From positions 17,473 through 81,472 of the forward strand of contig JAHHGV010000036.1 in assembly GCA_019359695.1 (NCBI GenBank): DNA of 64,000 nucleotides, read 5' to 3'. The DNA comes from Brasilonema angustatum HA4187-MV1. Its GTDB lineage: Bacteria; Cyanobacteriota; Cyanobacteriia; Cyanobacteriales; Nostocaceae. The translations under genes and the position numbers were made by a program. This document shows, piece by piece, positions 47,308 through 56,815 of this stretch. Every line of letters starts with the position of its first letter. Positions within the stretch are counted from its first letter, which is position 1. Below the pieces are notes generated by a model, which saw only the letters and a program-made list of their open reading frames with translations, searched no databases and was not told the origin of the DNA.

Positions 47308-47814
47308 CTACCTTTCATAGCAATAGCTCTTTTGACTGAATTCAAGATGCTGTTTGTTTCGCTTTTGACTGATGTGGTTAAAAATGTTCTTGACTTGCTC
47401 AATACGAAGGTGTTGCTGTTGGCTAATTTGCTCAATATTGCAACGATTGAGTTGGGAATAAATCTTTTCCTCATACCTTTGTGTGTACCTCCTTCGCCAA
47501 TCGATAAACTGCAATCGCTCAGTGATGTATCGCTGACACACTCTACAATAAAATTGACGACGTGGTAACTTGAGGTAAACTTCTTTACTGTCTACTGGCA
47601 CATCTCTAACTAGAATTGGTCTAGTTTGATGTAATTCTTCTGTGTAGTTACGACAATGTGGGCAGTATGTACCTTTGGTTAAAACCCTTAATTGAAAAGA
47701 TACTGAATCTTGAGAATAATGACAAGATTCTACTGCTACACCAGGTAAATTTAGTAAATCTGTGAGACGTATGTTCATCGGAAAAAAGTCAGTTAATGTT
47801 ACATTTTGCACCAT
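47308..47814 (-). pseudogene. ISL3-family transposase, N-terminal fragment
   Basis: A 168-residue frame with the N-terminal zinc-finger and HTH part of ISL3-type transposases: GTYCPHCRNYTEELHQTRPI, RDVPVDSKEVYLKLPRRQFY, CRVCQRYITERLQFIDWRRR, then HTH helices. The DDE catalytic domain, about 250 residues, is missing and no continuation is seen downstream. Read as a remnant. Confidence 0.75.
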
Positions 47815-48072
47815 GAATTATATGATTCATTGGTTGTGTCATGACCTCGTCATTGCACAGCAAGAATCAAGTCAGGATTTTTTTGGTAATGCATAAGTAG
47901 CAATGATTGTAAGTCGGCTTTTGTCTTTGTAAAAGATGCACAAAGCCATTCATACCCCTACTTTTGTGGTTCCCTGGCAAATTTTGGGTATGAATTTTTT
48001 TTGTTATTCAGATGTTTGTCGCCATACTAAAACAAGTTTTACCACATAGTACGGCAAAAATTCTCTTCTATA

Positions 48073-48324
48073 AAAAATAATGATCAATGATCATTGAAGT
48101 GTCAAACAGCTTCGCGACTTTAGGATGTGATTTTTTTATCACTCTCGCTGATAACGTCGAACATACCCACACAACTGTTTTCTACGATGATCGCATCGAA
48201 AAATAATGATCAATGATCATTGAAGTGTCAAACAGCTTCGCGACTTTAAGATGTGATTTTTTTATCACTGTTGCTGATAACGTCAAACATACCCATACAA
48301 CCGTTTCCTGCGATCGCATCCTGA
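48073..48324. repeat. 126-nt tandem duplication covering the 3' end of the multicopper oxidase gene
   Basis: AAAAATAATGATCAATGATC begins both copies (48073 and 48199). The right copy contains the oxidase stop codon and last codons; the left copy is a diverged extra version past the stop. CAATGATCATTG in each is palindromic. The gap 47815-48072 shows no gene. Confidence 0.8.
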
Positions 48325-49259
48325 TGTGGATGAAACATATACATACCTGGATAGCGAAAGGCAAATTCCAAGATGTGGCGTTCGGCTGTCCCCATTGTGA
48401 TCACATCACTTTCATGAGACGGTTTTAAAGTCATTCCCGTAGGAAAGACCTTAAAAAAGTTGGCGTGTAGGTGAAACGTTACTGCTGGATCGAATTCAAT
48501 GATGTTAAGCACGTACAGTCGAATCAACTGATTTTGGTAAATCCGAATAGGATTATCCTTATAGTAGTTAGGCAGACCATTAAAGGCGTAATATTCATTA
48601 CGGTTATCATCGTTCACATCATACCCAGCCATAATCAGGACTATCTCATCTGCTGGGGGACGTGGAGTCGGCGGATCGACGATAAACATTCCATATAACC
48701 CCTTGGCAACATGACGAGTAACTGGTTCGATGTGACAGTGGTACAAATGAACGCCATAAGGTTCTGCATCAAATTCATAGATAACTGCTGTACCGTGGCG
48801 AACTGGACGAACGCCATCCATCTCTGAGGGGTGAACGCCATGAAAATGTAGAGAGTGGGAATGTCCTGCCTGGTTGAAGAACAACACCCGTACGCGATCG
48901 CCCTGTTTTGCCCTAAGCGTTGGTCCTGGTATGCGACCATTTAAATCCCAAATGTTGAAAGAAACAGCACTATTGAGCTGAATTGGGGAAGTACCAGCAG
49001 TTAATCGAAATTCTCGAACGACACGTCCATTTTCTCGCTTCAGCGTACCATAATCAAATTCTCGTACCATCTTCGAGGGGGTAGCTAAATCAGAGGTTGT
49101 CTGTGTCTCCATAGGCGGCACTTTTACCCGTGATAGAGCTCGGGAATTCAGTATTTGCCATAAAGCCGCACCAGCCACACCAGTACCTGCTAAGCCCAGC
49201 ATCAACAGATTACGGCGACTCCATAGTTTTTCTTGCTCTAAAACAGAATAGTTAGGCAT
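48246..49259 (-). CDS. Tat-exported small multicopper oxidase
   Basis: A 337-residue protein. The N-terminus has a twin-arginine signal (SRRNLLMLGLAGTGVAGAAL). Copper-site motifs are HSLHFHGVHPSEMDG, VHLYHCHIEPVTRHVAKGLY, AVTFHLHANFFKVFP and MFHPHQDAIAGNGCMGMF. The length suggests two cupredoxin domains, as in small laccase-type or nitrite-reductase-related enzymes. It probably oxidises a small substrate or Cu(I) in the periplasm; the substrate cannot be read. It stands alone, with its 3' end inside a tandem duplication. Confidence 0.88.
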   Translation of the reverse strand: MPNYSVLEQEKLWSRRNLLMLGLAGTGVAGAALWQILNSRALSRVKVPPMETQTTSDLATPSKMVREFDYGTLKRENGRVVREFRLTAGTSPIQLNSAVSFNIWDLNGRIPGPTLRAKQGDRVRVLFFNQAGHSHSLHFHGVHPSEMDGVRPVRHGTAVIYEFDAEPYGVHLYHCHIEPVTRHVAKGLYGMFIVDPPTPRPPADEIVLIMAGYDVNDDNRNEYYAFNGLPNYYKDNPIRIYQNQLIRLYVLNIIEFDPAVTFHLHANFFKVFPTGMTLKPSHESDVITMGTAERHILEFAFRYPGMYMFHPHQDAIAGNGCMGMFDVISNSDKKITS

Positions 49260-49342
49260 GTTTTTATAAATGGCTAGCGGCAGAATGGAGGAAAATTGCT
49301 AATTTTTTTTAATTATTTTCTCATAAATATGGTAAAACAATC

Positions 49343-49391
49343 AACAATTATTATCAATCTTTCTCAAGTATGAAAAACAATTATTCTCAAT
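49343..49391. promoter_or_regulatory. Paired Fur-type AT-rich boxes upstream of the oxidase gene
   Basis: AACAATTATTATCAAT (49343) and AACAATTATTCTCAAT (49376) are direct copies 33 nt apart, with AT-rich TATTNTCAAT cores like cyanobacterial Fur-family sites, 84-132 nt before the oxidase start. No binding evidence. Confidence 0.3.
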
Positions 49392-49562
49392 AGAAATGAG
49401 GTGATTTCTCAAACAAACTGGATTTTTTATCTAAATGTTGCAAATCCCAACGCGAAGCCCTGAAAAGTCTTGTGAAAGAATTAAAATTTTTTCTTGATTG
49501 CATACGGTAGTCACAGGGATTTACTTGTATCTAAAAATAGTAAGTAATTATGGGGTGTATAA

Positions 49563-49666
49563 TATAGCAATCCTAAATCATTTATAAACAATTCCTGTTA
49601 AGCGTTAAGCGTTCCCTGTTAAGAGCCCTCATGAGATAATTTACAATCTCATTTAGGACTGCTATA
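49563..49666. mobile_element. 104-nt MITE-like element carrying a TTAAGCG run
   Basis: The ends TATAGCAATCCTAAATCA and the inverse TATAGCAGTCCTAAATGA match at 16 of 18 positions. Inside is TTAAGCGTTAAGCGTTCCCT, as in the element at 54578. It lies in the cbiM upstream region; no cobalamin-riboswitch core was recognised in 49260-49833. Confidence 0.55.
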
Positions 49667-49833
49667 CATATTTCCTAATAGCTGAAAACAAGGCGGTAGC
49701 CAAGACCTTTTTGCTATCCAACACTTCCCCAAACTCGACAAAAAAAGCGGGAACCTTTGCTGACAAAAATATTTCTTGAGTCAAGACGTCCAGCGATTTA
49801 TACTAAAAGCTTTAGCATCTGCAGGTACTGAGC

Positions 49834-50613
49834 ATGTTGAAAACTATTCCCAAGTCAAAGGGCAGAGTAAGGTTAGTCAGTCTCATCTTGATGGCAGTGG
49901 TAAGTTTTTACTTGATTGTGTGCTTACCCAAACCAGCCTACGCAATGCACATTATGGAAGGTTTTTTACCACCAGGCTGGGCAATTTTTTGGTGGGTTGT
50001 GGCATTACCGTTTTTTATTTTGGGATTGCGATCGCTCACTCGCATCACCACAGCCACTCCTGAACTAAAATTACTTCTAGCATTGGCAGGAGCATTTACT
50101 TTTGTGCTGTCAGCATTGAAAATGCCTTCAGTAACAGGAAGTTGTTCCCATCCAACAGGCACAGGATTAGGAGCAGTGCTATTTGGACCTTTAGCCATGT
50201 CCGTACTAGGTAGTTTGGTATTGCTATTTCAAGCGCTACTACTAGCACATGGTGGGTTGACAACACTGGGGGCAAATGCATTTTCAATGGCAATTGTCGG
50301 ACCATTTGTTGCCTTCTGGCTTTACCGCTTGGTTATGCGAAGTGGTAAACAAAGATTAGCGATATTTCTAGCATCTGCTGTTGCGGATTTGACAACTTAT
50401 ATTGTCACTTCTGTGCAACTGGCTCTTGCCTTCCCCGCAGCTACGGGTGGTTTCATGGCATCATTTATAAAATTTGCAGGAATCTTTGCCGTCACACAGG
50501 TACCCTTGGCAATTAGTGAAGGATTGTTGACAGTCTTAGTTTGGAATTGGCTTTCTAACTATGGACATCAAGAACTAGAAATGTTAAACCTCATGAAACC
50601 AAAAACCGAATAG
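49834..50613 (+). CDS. cbiM: Cobalt/nickel ECF transporter S component CbiM
   Basis: A 259-residue protein. A signal-like N-terminus ends PKPAYA and is followed by [17 protein letters not shown]. After cleavage, the Met-His start of mature CbiM would be free to bind the metal ion. Motifs [18 protein letters not shown] and [20 protein letters not shown] are typical. About six membrane helices. First gene of cbiMNQO. Supplies Co2+ (for vitamin B12) or Ni2+ (urease, hydrogenase). Confidence 0.93.
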   Translation: MLKTIPKSKGRVRLVSLILMAVVSFYLIVCLPKPAYAMHIMEGFLPPGWAIFWWVVALPFFILGLRSLTRITTATPELKLLLALAGAFTFVLSALKMPSVTGSCSHPTGTGLGAVLFGPLAMSVLGSLVLLFQALLLAHGGLTTLGANAFSMAIVGPFVAFWLYRLVMRSGKQRLAIFLASAVADLTTYIVTSVQLALAFPAATGGFMASFIKFAGIFAVTQVPLAISEGLLTVLVWNWLSNYGHQELEMLNLMKPKTE

Positions 50614-50682
50614 AAAGTAGAGAGTGGTTAGTCATCATTTTTGACAACTAAGGATTAACAAATAATAAATAACAAGCGACTC

Positions 50683-50997
50683 ATGACTAAGCAAAATCAA
50701 AAATGGAATAATTGGCTGTTGCTGTTAGCAGTGGTTGTATTAGCAGCAGCACCAGTAGTATTCATTAAAGGTGCGCAATTTAGTGGTTCTGATGATCAAG
50801 CAGAATCAGCAATCAAAGAGATACAGCCCGAATATAAACCTTGGTTTAAATCATTAATTGAGTTGCCCAGTGGCGAAGTTGAAAGCCTCATGTTTAGCGT
50901 GCAAGCAGCAGTAGGTGCTGGTGTGATTGGCTATGTAATTGGGTTATACAAGGGGCGTTCGGAACAAAGCAAAAAACCAAATGAGAATTCAGATTGA
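50683..50997 (+). CDS. cbiN: CbiN accessory subunit
   Basis: A 104-residue protein with two membrane helices (WLLLLAVVVLAAAPVVFIKG and AVGAGVIGYVIGLY) around a loop with FSGSDDQAESAIKEIQPEYK, PWFK, the CbiN pattern. It assists metal loading of CbiM. Its 3' end overlaps cbiQ by 17 nt. Confidence 0.92.
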   Translation: MTKQNQKWNNWLLLLAVVVLAAAPVVFIKGAQFSGSDDQAESAIKEIQPEYKPWFKSLIELPSGEVESLMFSVQAAVGAGVIGYVIGLYKGRSEQSKKPNENSD

Positions 50998-51793
50998 TAC
51001 CTTAGCTTACACAAATCGCTTACGTTGGTTACCACCAGAACAAAAATTGGTATTTGCCACTGTCCTGCTACTTATCACTGCCTTTGCTCATCCTTTAATT
51101 CAAATCTTGATTGCAGTTTGGATAAGTTTTTGGACAGTGATGTATGCAGGAATTCCTGCGAGAACTTATGTCAAATTAGTTTATGTTGCTACTCTTTTCT
51201 GGTTAACTAGTTTACCAGCTTTAGTTATCAATGGAGTAGATCTCTCTCACATACATTTAATGCCAAAGGATTCACTCGGTGGCTTGACTTTTGGCTCTTA
51301 TTATATATATATAAGTCACCAAGGTGTTGAGCAGGGATTGACTATTTTAACGCGAGCTATTGCTTCTTTATCCTGCCTATACTTTGTCATGCTAACTATC
51401 CCTTTTTCCGAACTTTTGCAAACACTACGTCGTATAGGAGTTCCAGTACTGATAACTGAGCTTTTATTGCTGATGTATCGCTTTATTTTTGTCCTTCTCA
51501 ATTCCACTGCTGAGTTATGGACTGCTCAACAATCTCGTGGTGGCTATCGTACTTTTCGTATTGGAATGAAAAGTTTAGCACTGTTAATTGGACAATTACT
51601 CAAGCGAACTATAGAAAATTATCGTCAAGTCTCCTTAAGTTTAGCAGCACGGGGTTTTAATGGAGAACTGCGGGTTTGGCATCCCCATCGCTATCAAAAA
51701 TCCAAGCGCTATGCTATAGAAGCAATTGTTGGCTGTGTAGTCTTAATAGGATTGGAATTTTGGCAGCATGCAGGAATGGTTACTCGAATTTGA
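50981..51793 (+). CDS. cbiQ: ECF transporter transmembrane protein CbiQ
   Basis: About 270 residues from ATG 50981 inside the cbiN end. MRIQIDTLAYTNRLRWLPPE leads into several membrane helices; the coupling region has AQQSRGGYRTFRIGMKSLAL and SLAARGFNGELRV (ARG motif for contact with the ATPase). It is the T component. It overlaps cbiO by 26 nt. Confidence 0.9.
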   Translation: MRIQIDTLAYTNRLRWLPPEQKLVFATVLLLITAFAHPLIQILIAVWISFWTVMYAGIPARTYVKLVYVATLFWLTSLPALVINGVDLSHIHLMPKDSLGGLTFGSYYIYISHQGVEQGLTILTRAIASLSCLYFVMLTIPFSELLQTLRRIGVPVLITELLLLMYRFIFVLLNSTAELWTAQQSRGGYRTFRIGMKSLALLIGQLLKRTIENYRQVSLSLAARGFNGELRVWHPHRYQKSKRYAIEAIVGCVVLIGLEFWQHAGMVTRI

Positions 51794-52598
51794 GCAGGTA
51801 CATTATACTTACCCAGGTGCACAACAGTCGGCTCTGAATGGTCTGAGTGTACGAATTCCTGCTCGTAAAAGATGTGCATTAATTGGTCAAAACGGATGTG
51901 GTAAAAGCACATTATTTTTATTAGCAAATGGTCTCTACAAGCCTGACAAAGGAGCTATCTCATGGCAAGGTAAACGATTGCAATATAATCGTGACTACTT
52001 GACGACTTTACGCCAAAAAGTCGGGTTAATTTTTCAAGATCCAGAACAACAACTGGTAGCCTCTACTGTTGAAGAAGATATTTCTTATGGGTTGTGTAAT
52101 TTGCAGTTACCAGAAGCAGAAATTCAACAGCGAGTTGAGCAAGCTTTAGTAGAATTTGGGTTAACTGAACTTGCTCAAAGACCAGTACATCATCTCAGTT
52201 TAGGACAAAAAAAGCGAGTTTCAATAGCAGATGTGATGGTGCTACGACCAGAACTCTTATTGCTAGATGAACCCACCGCTTATCTGGATAGATTACATAC
52301 GCGTAACTTGATGGCAACCTTGAGAAAAATTCACGCATCTGGAACAACAATCTTGATGGCAACTCATGACCTTGATTTAGTTTATCGCTGGGCAGATTGG
52401 ATATTAGTTATGGATAGAGGAAGACTCGTTTTGGAAGGAAAGCCGCAAGATGTGTTTACTCAACGTGAAATTTTAGAAGAGTTACAGTTAGGAGTGCCAT
52501 TGATATATGAAATGTTATTTGCAGATGGAGTTGGCGAAGAGGGGCCTGTTTTGGAACGATTGCGACAACGAATCTTGAATTTATTTCGTTATTTTTAG
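51768..52598 (+). CDS. cbiO: ECF transporter ATPase CbiO
   Basis: A 276-residue ABC ATPase. Walker A IGQNGCGKSTLFLLANGLYK, Q-loop VGLIFQDPEQQLVASTVEED, signature LSLGQKKRVSIADVMVLRPE, Walker B LLLLDEPTAYLD and the H-loop MATHDLDLVYRWADWI are all intact. It drives the cobalt/nickel uptake formed with CbiMNQ. Last gene of the operon. Confidence 0.93.
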   Translation: MQEWLLEFEQVHYTYPGAQQSALNGLSVRIPARKRCALIGQNGCGKSTLFLLANGLYKPDKGAISWQGKRLQYNRDYLTTLRQKVGLIFQDPEQQLVASTVEEDISYGLCNLQLPEAEIQQRVEQALVEFGLTELAQRPVHHLSLGQKKRVSIADVMVLRPELLLLDEPTAYLDRLHTRNLMATLRKIHASGTTILMATHDLDLVYRWADWILVMDRGRLVLEGKPQDVFTQREILEELQLGVPLIYEMLFADGVGEEGPVLERLRQRILNLFRYF

Positions 52599-52720
52599 TG
52601 CTAAAAATGAGGAGCTGAACGCCAAAGTACACTGCGCGATCTCGCGTAACACCAAAGGCATACGCGCAGCGTACCAACAATGACAACCAAAAATCTTGAA
52701 TCTTCAAAAATGTTCGTAAT

Positions 52721-53461
52721 TCATTCTTTTGGCGTTATAATCTCTTGTCGTTCCTTGACCAACTTGAAACCGTATACCAGCCCAACACCCAACAGACCAG
52801 TAATTGTTAAAATAATCATTAATAACTTCAAGTTCAGTTTAGACGTAGTAGCAGAAGTCGGTGTTGGAACAAAATCCATTGTGTTTGGGTTGGTACTCGG
52901 CTGCGATACATTCTCTACGTCGTAGACGTCCTCATTATTATTGTCCTCATCATTATTAAGGCTAGACGTAGTAACAGCAGGTTGTATCGAGGTAAATCCT
53001 ATTGTAGTTGAATTGGTACTGGGCTTGAGTTCATTCTCCAATTTAGAAGCTTCTTCATGCGGTATCCCTTCCTGCATGAGCTTGGCTATCTCTGCATAAG
53101 CATCTGTCCACACCTGTTTCACCTCTGGAGTCCAGTCTGTTCCTAAATATTCTTCAAAGGTTTTTAACAGTGCCTCACCTATCATTGGATACTGTTCTAG
53201 CGTGACACCATACCTTACATGTCTTGCTCCTAAATCCCTTAGTATAGTTGCCAAGTAAGCAAGGTTGCGCTCATTGTAAATCGCCAACACCAAAGTTTGT
53301 ATTAACTTGTCGTTCTGCTGCTCCATATTGGTGTTGGCAAATAAAGGCATGAGCTGGGGATATTGATTAAACAGATTGTAATAGAATCTAGATGCAAACT
53401 TTGTCTTGTGAGGTCTAATGAGTTCAAAGCTTTGTTGTAGAATCTTGAAATTCAAAGACAT
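52721..53461 (-). CDS. Globin with C-terminal membrane anchor
   Basis: A 246-residue protein. Residues 1-135 are a globin: KILQQSFELIRPHKTKFASR, FYYNLFNQYPQLMPLF (B/C/CD region), then ILRDLGARHVRYGV with the proximal His near 81, and TPEVKQVWTDAYAEIAKLM. This matches the haem domain of flavohaemoglobin-like single-domain globins. Residues 145-210 are a Ser/Thr/Asn/Asp-rich linker with two related segments (STTIGFTSIQPA, NTMDFVPTPTSA). Residues 210-235 are a membrane helix (LKLLMIILTITGLLGVGLVY). No reductase domain. NO or O2 chemistry at a membrane is plausible. The fusion has no standard name that I know. Confidence 0.85.
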   Translation of the reverse strand: MSLNFKILQQSFELIRPHKTKFASRFYYNLFNQYPQLMPLFANTNMEQQNDKLIQTLVLAIYNERNLAYLATILRDLGARHVRYGVTLEQYPMIGEALLKTFEEYLGTDWTPEVKQVWTDAYAEIAKLMQEGIPHEEASKLENELKPSTNSTTIGFTSIQPAVTTSSLNNDEDNNNEDVYDVENVSQPSTNPNTMDFVPTPTSATTSKLNLKLLMIILTITGLLGVGLVYGFKLVKERQEIITPKE

Positions 53462-53564
53462 GGCTTAAATTTTATAGATAAAATGACTCAGTAATTGGCA
53501 CTGGTCATATATTTCTGAAATTGTATTTAGCTTTACGTAATCTTCATTTCTTTCGGACTTACGC

Positions 53565-53725
53565 ATGCGTTACGAAAAAGAGCGGGTTGCCATACGCATG
53601 CCGGCGTCTGTTGTTCCTCTGCAATCGCTTTCCTATGCCTATGGCTCACAACACGGCTTACAGCGTAAGCCCTATGCCCTGCGGGCACGCTACGCGAACG
53701 GGCACACGAAGTGTGTTGCACCATT
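53565..53725. repeat. REP-like repeat between the globin and DUF3050 genes
   Basis: Contains GCCTATGGCTCACAACACGG, CCCTATGCCCTGCGGGCACG and CTACGCGAACGGGCACAC modules of the same families seen elsewhere. Overlapping frames here are repeat-derived. Confidence 0.6.
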
Positions 53726-53738
53726 AGGGATGGGAGCG

Positions 53739-54548
53739 TCAATAGAGAGCTACTCTAGTGAGACTTTCTCTAGTTTTTCGCTTAGCATTTAACATATGAA
53801 ATACCACTCCATCCCAAAGAGAAATGCGGAATAACAGAGCTTCTTGAGCAGCCATAGCGCTCTGTTCCCACTTTTGGTCATCATCTCCACATAAATTCTT
53901 AAGAAGTTGCTCACCCATTGGTTTATGAACGTCCTCGTCAAGATGGGTATGCCGTTCTAGATAGAGAGATAGCTGCTGACAGTTGAATCTGGAATTATCT
54001 AAGCTTTTAAGGATGCGTTGAAACATCAATGGAATAACATCTTCCCTACCAAACAAAAAGCTCGCAGCAACTTCGTGAATTAACTTAGAAGTTGCTTTCA
54101 TCGTCGAGAGGACAAATCCCTTAGTTGCAGATGGAATAGTGACACTTTCCAGAGCATATTGTACAGATTTTCCATTTTGAAGGTGCTGGATAAAGCTTTG
54201 AATAGGAATTGTATTGGCACCAATCTCATGCATCCCCGCAAGATAAAGATCAAAATGACTTATAAATCTACCAGGTGAAACTTCATCTGTTTCTTCAGCC
54301 AAAACTATGTCGTTTATTAATCGAGCTGAAAAAATGTCTTTTGGTGGTAACCAAGGTACTGTCACACAAGTCAGTTTTGTTTGAAGTGTTTTTACTAAAC
54401 ACATAAAATCCCATACTGCAAAGCTATGAGATTCCATAAAAATTTGTAGAGAATACAAGTCCACAAGCTCAGTATAGACTCGATGATTAACTAGATTATG
54501 TTTAAGTGGATAAATAAAGTCTATCAACTGTAAATAACGGTCTGACAT
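53739..54548 (-). CDS. DUF3050 protein (haem-oxygenase-like fold)
   Basis: A 269-residue protein with [50 protein letters not shown], then [42 protein letters not shown] and [20 protein letters not shown]. The conserved His/Glu set and helical pattern place it in DUF3050, related to haem-oxygenase-like proteins, some of which are di-metal oxidases. Substrate unknown. A MITE-like element lies 30 nt upstream of its start. Confidence 0.82.
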   Translation of the reverse strand: MSDRYLQLIDFIYPLKHNLVNHRVYTELVDLYSLQIFMESHSFAVWDFMCLVKTLQTKLTCVTVPWLPPKDIFSARLINDIVLAEETDEVSPGRFISHFDLYLAGMHEIGANTIPIQSFIQHLQNGKSVQYALESVTIPSATKGFVLSTMKATSKLIHEVAASFLFGREDVIPLMFQRILKSLDNSRFNCQQLSLYLERHTHLDEDVHKPMGEQLLKNLCGDDDQKWEQSAMAAQEALLFRISLWDGVVFHMLNAKRKTRESLTRVALY

Positions 54549-54577
54549 ATGGTAGAACCTTGATTCTGATGAAATGT

Positions 54578-54746
54578 ACTCAACTATCTTGGTTATAAAG
54601 CCGTTGCCAAGTAGATTAGGACATGAACTAATGAGAAAATACGGACATCACGAGATTTTAACCCTGTTAAGCGTTAAGCGTTCCCTATTCACTGCTATAT
54701 GTCCTAATAGAGTTGGCGATTGCTATAATAACCAAGATAGTTGAGT
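54578..54746. mobile_element. 169-nt MITE-like element with about 48-bp inverted ends
   Basis: The left arm (54578-54624) starts ACTCAACTATCTTGGTTAT; the right arm (54699-54746) is its inverse, with both reading on to ATTAGGACAT. The centre carries GAGAAAATACGGACATCA (also at 26101, inverted) and TTAAGCG heptamers. The rest of the gap 54747-55020 is AT-rich without a gene. Confidence 0.65.
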
Positions 54747-55020
54747 GATGTATTTATAGCTAAAGTATCAATAATATTATGTATTATTGCTGTTATTAAC
54801 AAAACTTAGCGATACCGCTGCTTTAGTTTTTTTGTATTTTTTTTTATAAAAATTTATTTTGTTATACTTTTAAGCATTGTTTTTCAGAGTCCATGTCAGT
54901 GTACATTGAATAATTTTTCAACATCCCTGAGGGGCAGCTCCCTGTTAGAGCATCATGAGTCATATTCTCTGTTAATTCGCGCTCCAGCATCATTTGTTTA
55001 TGGGTTTCGCTTCTTTGATC

Positions 55021-55875
55021 TCAATCGTAGTGTTGTGAGGCGAGGGGTGCTAAATAGCGTTTGCGACGATGTTGCAAGCTCCTCCAAAGCAACACGCAAC
55101 CAAATATCATGGTTGAGAGCAATACTACACTGGCTCCAGAAGCAATATCGAAGTAGTAGCTCAAGTAAATACCGATAAAGGCGATCGCAGCTCCCAAAAA
55201 ACCAGAAACAATCATCATGTAACCAAAATGGTTACTCAACAACCGTGCTATTGAAGCGGGAATGACTACCGCCGAAATAATCAGTGTCACACCTAACACA
55301 TTGAGCGTTGCTACAAGCATTGTCGCCAGCATCAAAGCAAACAGTGTATCCATTGCAAACACAGGAACACCGTGAACCTGAGCAACTTCTCTGTCGAAAC
55401 ACCAAAATAATAAAGGGCGATAAAAACAGAAAACTAAGCTCAGCAAAACAACGGTTACGCCTGTCACAACCCATAAATCTGCCGGAGAAACTCCCAGCAC
55501 ATTACCAAACAAAGCGGCTTCAAAATTTTGGCTAAACTTCCGGTAGCTGCTGATAACAGCTACTCCTAAAGCAAAACTCGCAGTTGTGACAATACCAATC
55601 GCCGCATCCGAGTAGATTTTGCGTCCTGTCAAATATTGAATTAAAACAGCAGAACCAAATCCCCATATTCCAGAGCCAATGTAGAAATTAAGTCCCAAAA
55701 CATAGCTTAATACGGCTCCACCCAAAATAGCATGAGATAAACCGTGGGCAATGTAGCTCATCCGGCGAGTTGTAATGTAAACACCCATCACGCCACATAA
55801 CAAACCTGCCATCATCCCAACTAAGATGGCACGGCTAAAAAACTCATAGCGGAACGGTTCAAGTATAAAATTCAT
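55021..55875 (-). CDS. Zinc/manganese-type ABC transporter permease
   Basis: A 284-residue permease of the ZnuB/MntB family: RMSYIAHGLSHAILGGAVLS, GRKIYSDAAIGIVTTASFAL, FGNVLGVSPADLW, VHGVPVFAMDTLFALMLATM, VTLIISAVVIPASIARLLSN. About eight membrane helices. Third gene after the binding protein and ATPase; 15 nt separate it from the ATPase. Imports divalent metal from the periplasm. Confidence 0.92.
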   Translation of the reverse strand: MNFILEPFRYEFFSRAILVGMMAGLLCGVMGVYITTRRMSYIAHGLSHAILGGAVLSYVLGLNFYIGSGIWGFGSAVLIQYLTGRKIYSDAAIGIVTTASFALGVAVISSYRKFSQNFEAALFGNVLGVSPADLWVVTGVTVVLLSLVFCFYRPLLFWCFDREVAQVHGVPVFAMDTLFALMLATMLVATLNVLGVTLIISAVVIPASIARLLSNHFGYMMIVSGFLGAAIAFIGIYLSYYFDIASGASVVLLSTMIFGCVLLWRSLQHRRKRYLAPLASQHYD

Positions 55876-55890
55876 ACAAATATGTTGAAA

Positions 55891-56727
55891 TCACGCAGAC
55901 TTCGATTTATCTTGGAGTAAGCTTGGAGGCAAGTTGCTTTGCATTTGATGGCGCAACGAAGTTCCCCCGCTAGCAATCAAAATGCGGTCTTCTTGGTGGA
56001 AGACAACCATTTGGGCCCCAAAGGTGCGCTCAAGGTTAGCAGGAGTAAAAATATCAAGGGGTTGACCTTGACAAATTAATCCGTGGTTGAAACACACAAC
56101 CCAAGGTAGATGTGTGGCGACTGAGTTCAGGTCGTGAGTGGATAGTAGAATCGTCAAACCTTGCTGATTCAAATCCGCTAATAGATGTAAGAGTTCGTGC
56201 TGAACCTGCAAGTCCGAACTGCTTGTAGGTTCATCCAATAATACGATTTCTGGCTCTCCCACCAGGGCACGGGCCACAAAAACCCGCTGTTGTTGTCCGC
56301 CAGATAATTCACCGATGGGTTGGCGGGCGACATGAGCAACTCCGACGCGGTTGAGAAGTTCTCTGGCTGCAGTGCGATCGCCTCTTGAAGCCCAAGGTAA
56401 CATTCTCTGCTTCTGATATCGCCCCATCATCACCACTTCTTCAGCTGTGACAGGAAAATTCCAGTCTACCGTTTCGACTTGAGGCACATAACCCACTCGC
56501 GGCGGTGATGTCCCTGGCTGCAAACGTTTCCCCCGAAACCAAATTTCTCCAGCCCAAGGATGAATTAACCCCAAAATTGCCTTCATCAAGGTGCTTTTAC
56601 CGCTTCCTGATGGTCCAACCAAACCAGAAAGTTGACCGCGATACAAGGACAGATTTACCTGTGTAAACACAGGTTTGTTTTGATAGCCACAAGTTAAATT
56701 TTTAACTTCTAGTAGTGGTTGTTCCAT
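55891..56727 (-). CDS. Zinc/manganese-type ABC transporter ATPase
   Basis: About 278 residues from the ATG at 56727 (MEQPLLEVKNLTCGYQ); an in-frame ATG at 56763 adds 12 atypical residues. Walker A VGPSGSGKSTLMKAILGLIH, Q-loop VGYVPQVETVDWNFPVTAEE, signature LSGGQQQRVFVARALVGEPE, Walker B VLLDEPTSSSD and the H-loop LLSTHDLNSV are complete. Powers uptake with the flanking permease and binding protein. Confidence 0.92.
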   Translation of the reverse strand: MEQPLLEVKNLTCGYQNKPVFTQVNLSLYRGQLSGLVGPSGSGKSTLMKAILGLIHPWAGEIWFRGKRLQPGTSPPRVGYVPQVETVDWNFPVTAEEVVMMGRYQKQRMLPWASRGDRTAARELLNRVGVAHVARQPIGELSGGQQQRVFVARALVGEPEIVLLDEPTSSSDLQVQHELLHLLADLNQQGLTILLSTHDLNSVATHLPWVVCFNHGLICQGQPLDIFTPANLERTFGAQMVVFHQEDRILIASGGTSLRHQMQSNLPPSLLQDKSKSA

Positions 56728-56815
56728 TGGCAATAAATAACCTTGGCAGCAGGCGGAATGCATTGTTAAGACTAAATGATAAGTCCAGTCTTTAAGGCTG
56801 ATCTTTGGTTTTTAT

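Noticed and set aside
49260..49833. Cobalamin riboswitch before cbiM
   Set aside because: I could not find the conserved B12-box or flanking core; only a MITE-like element and AT-rich DNA are visible.
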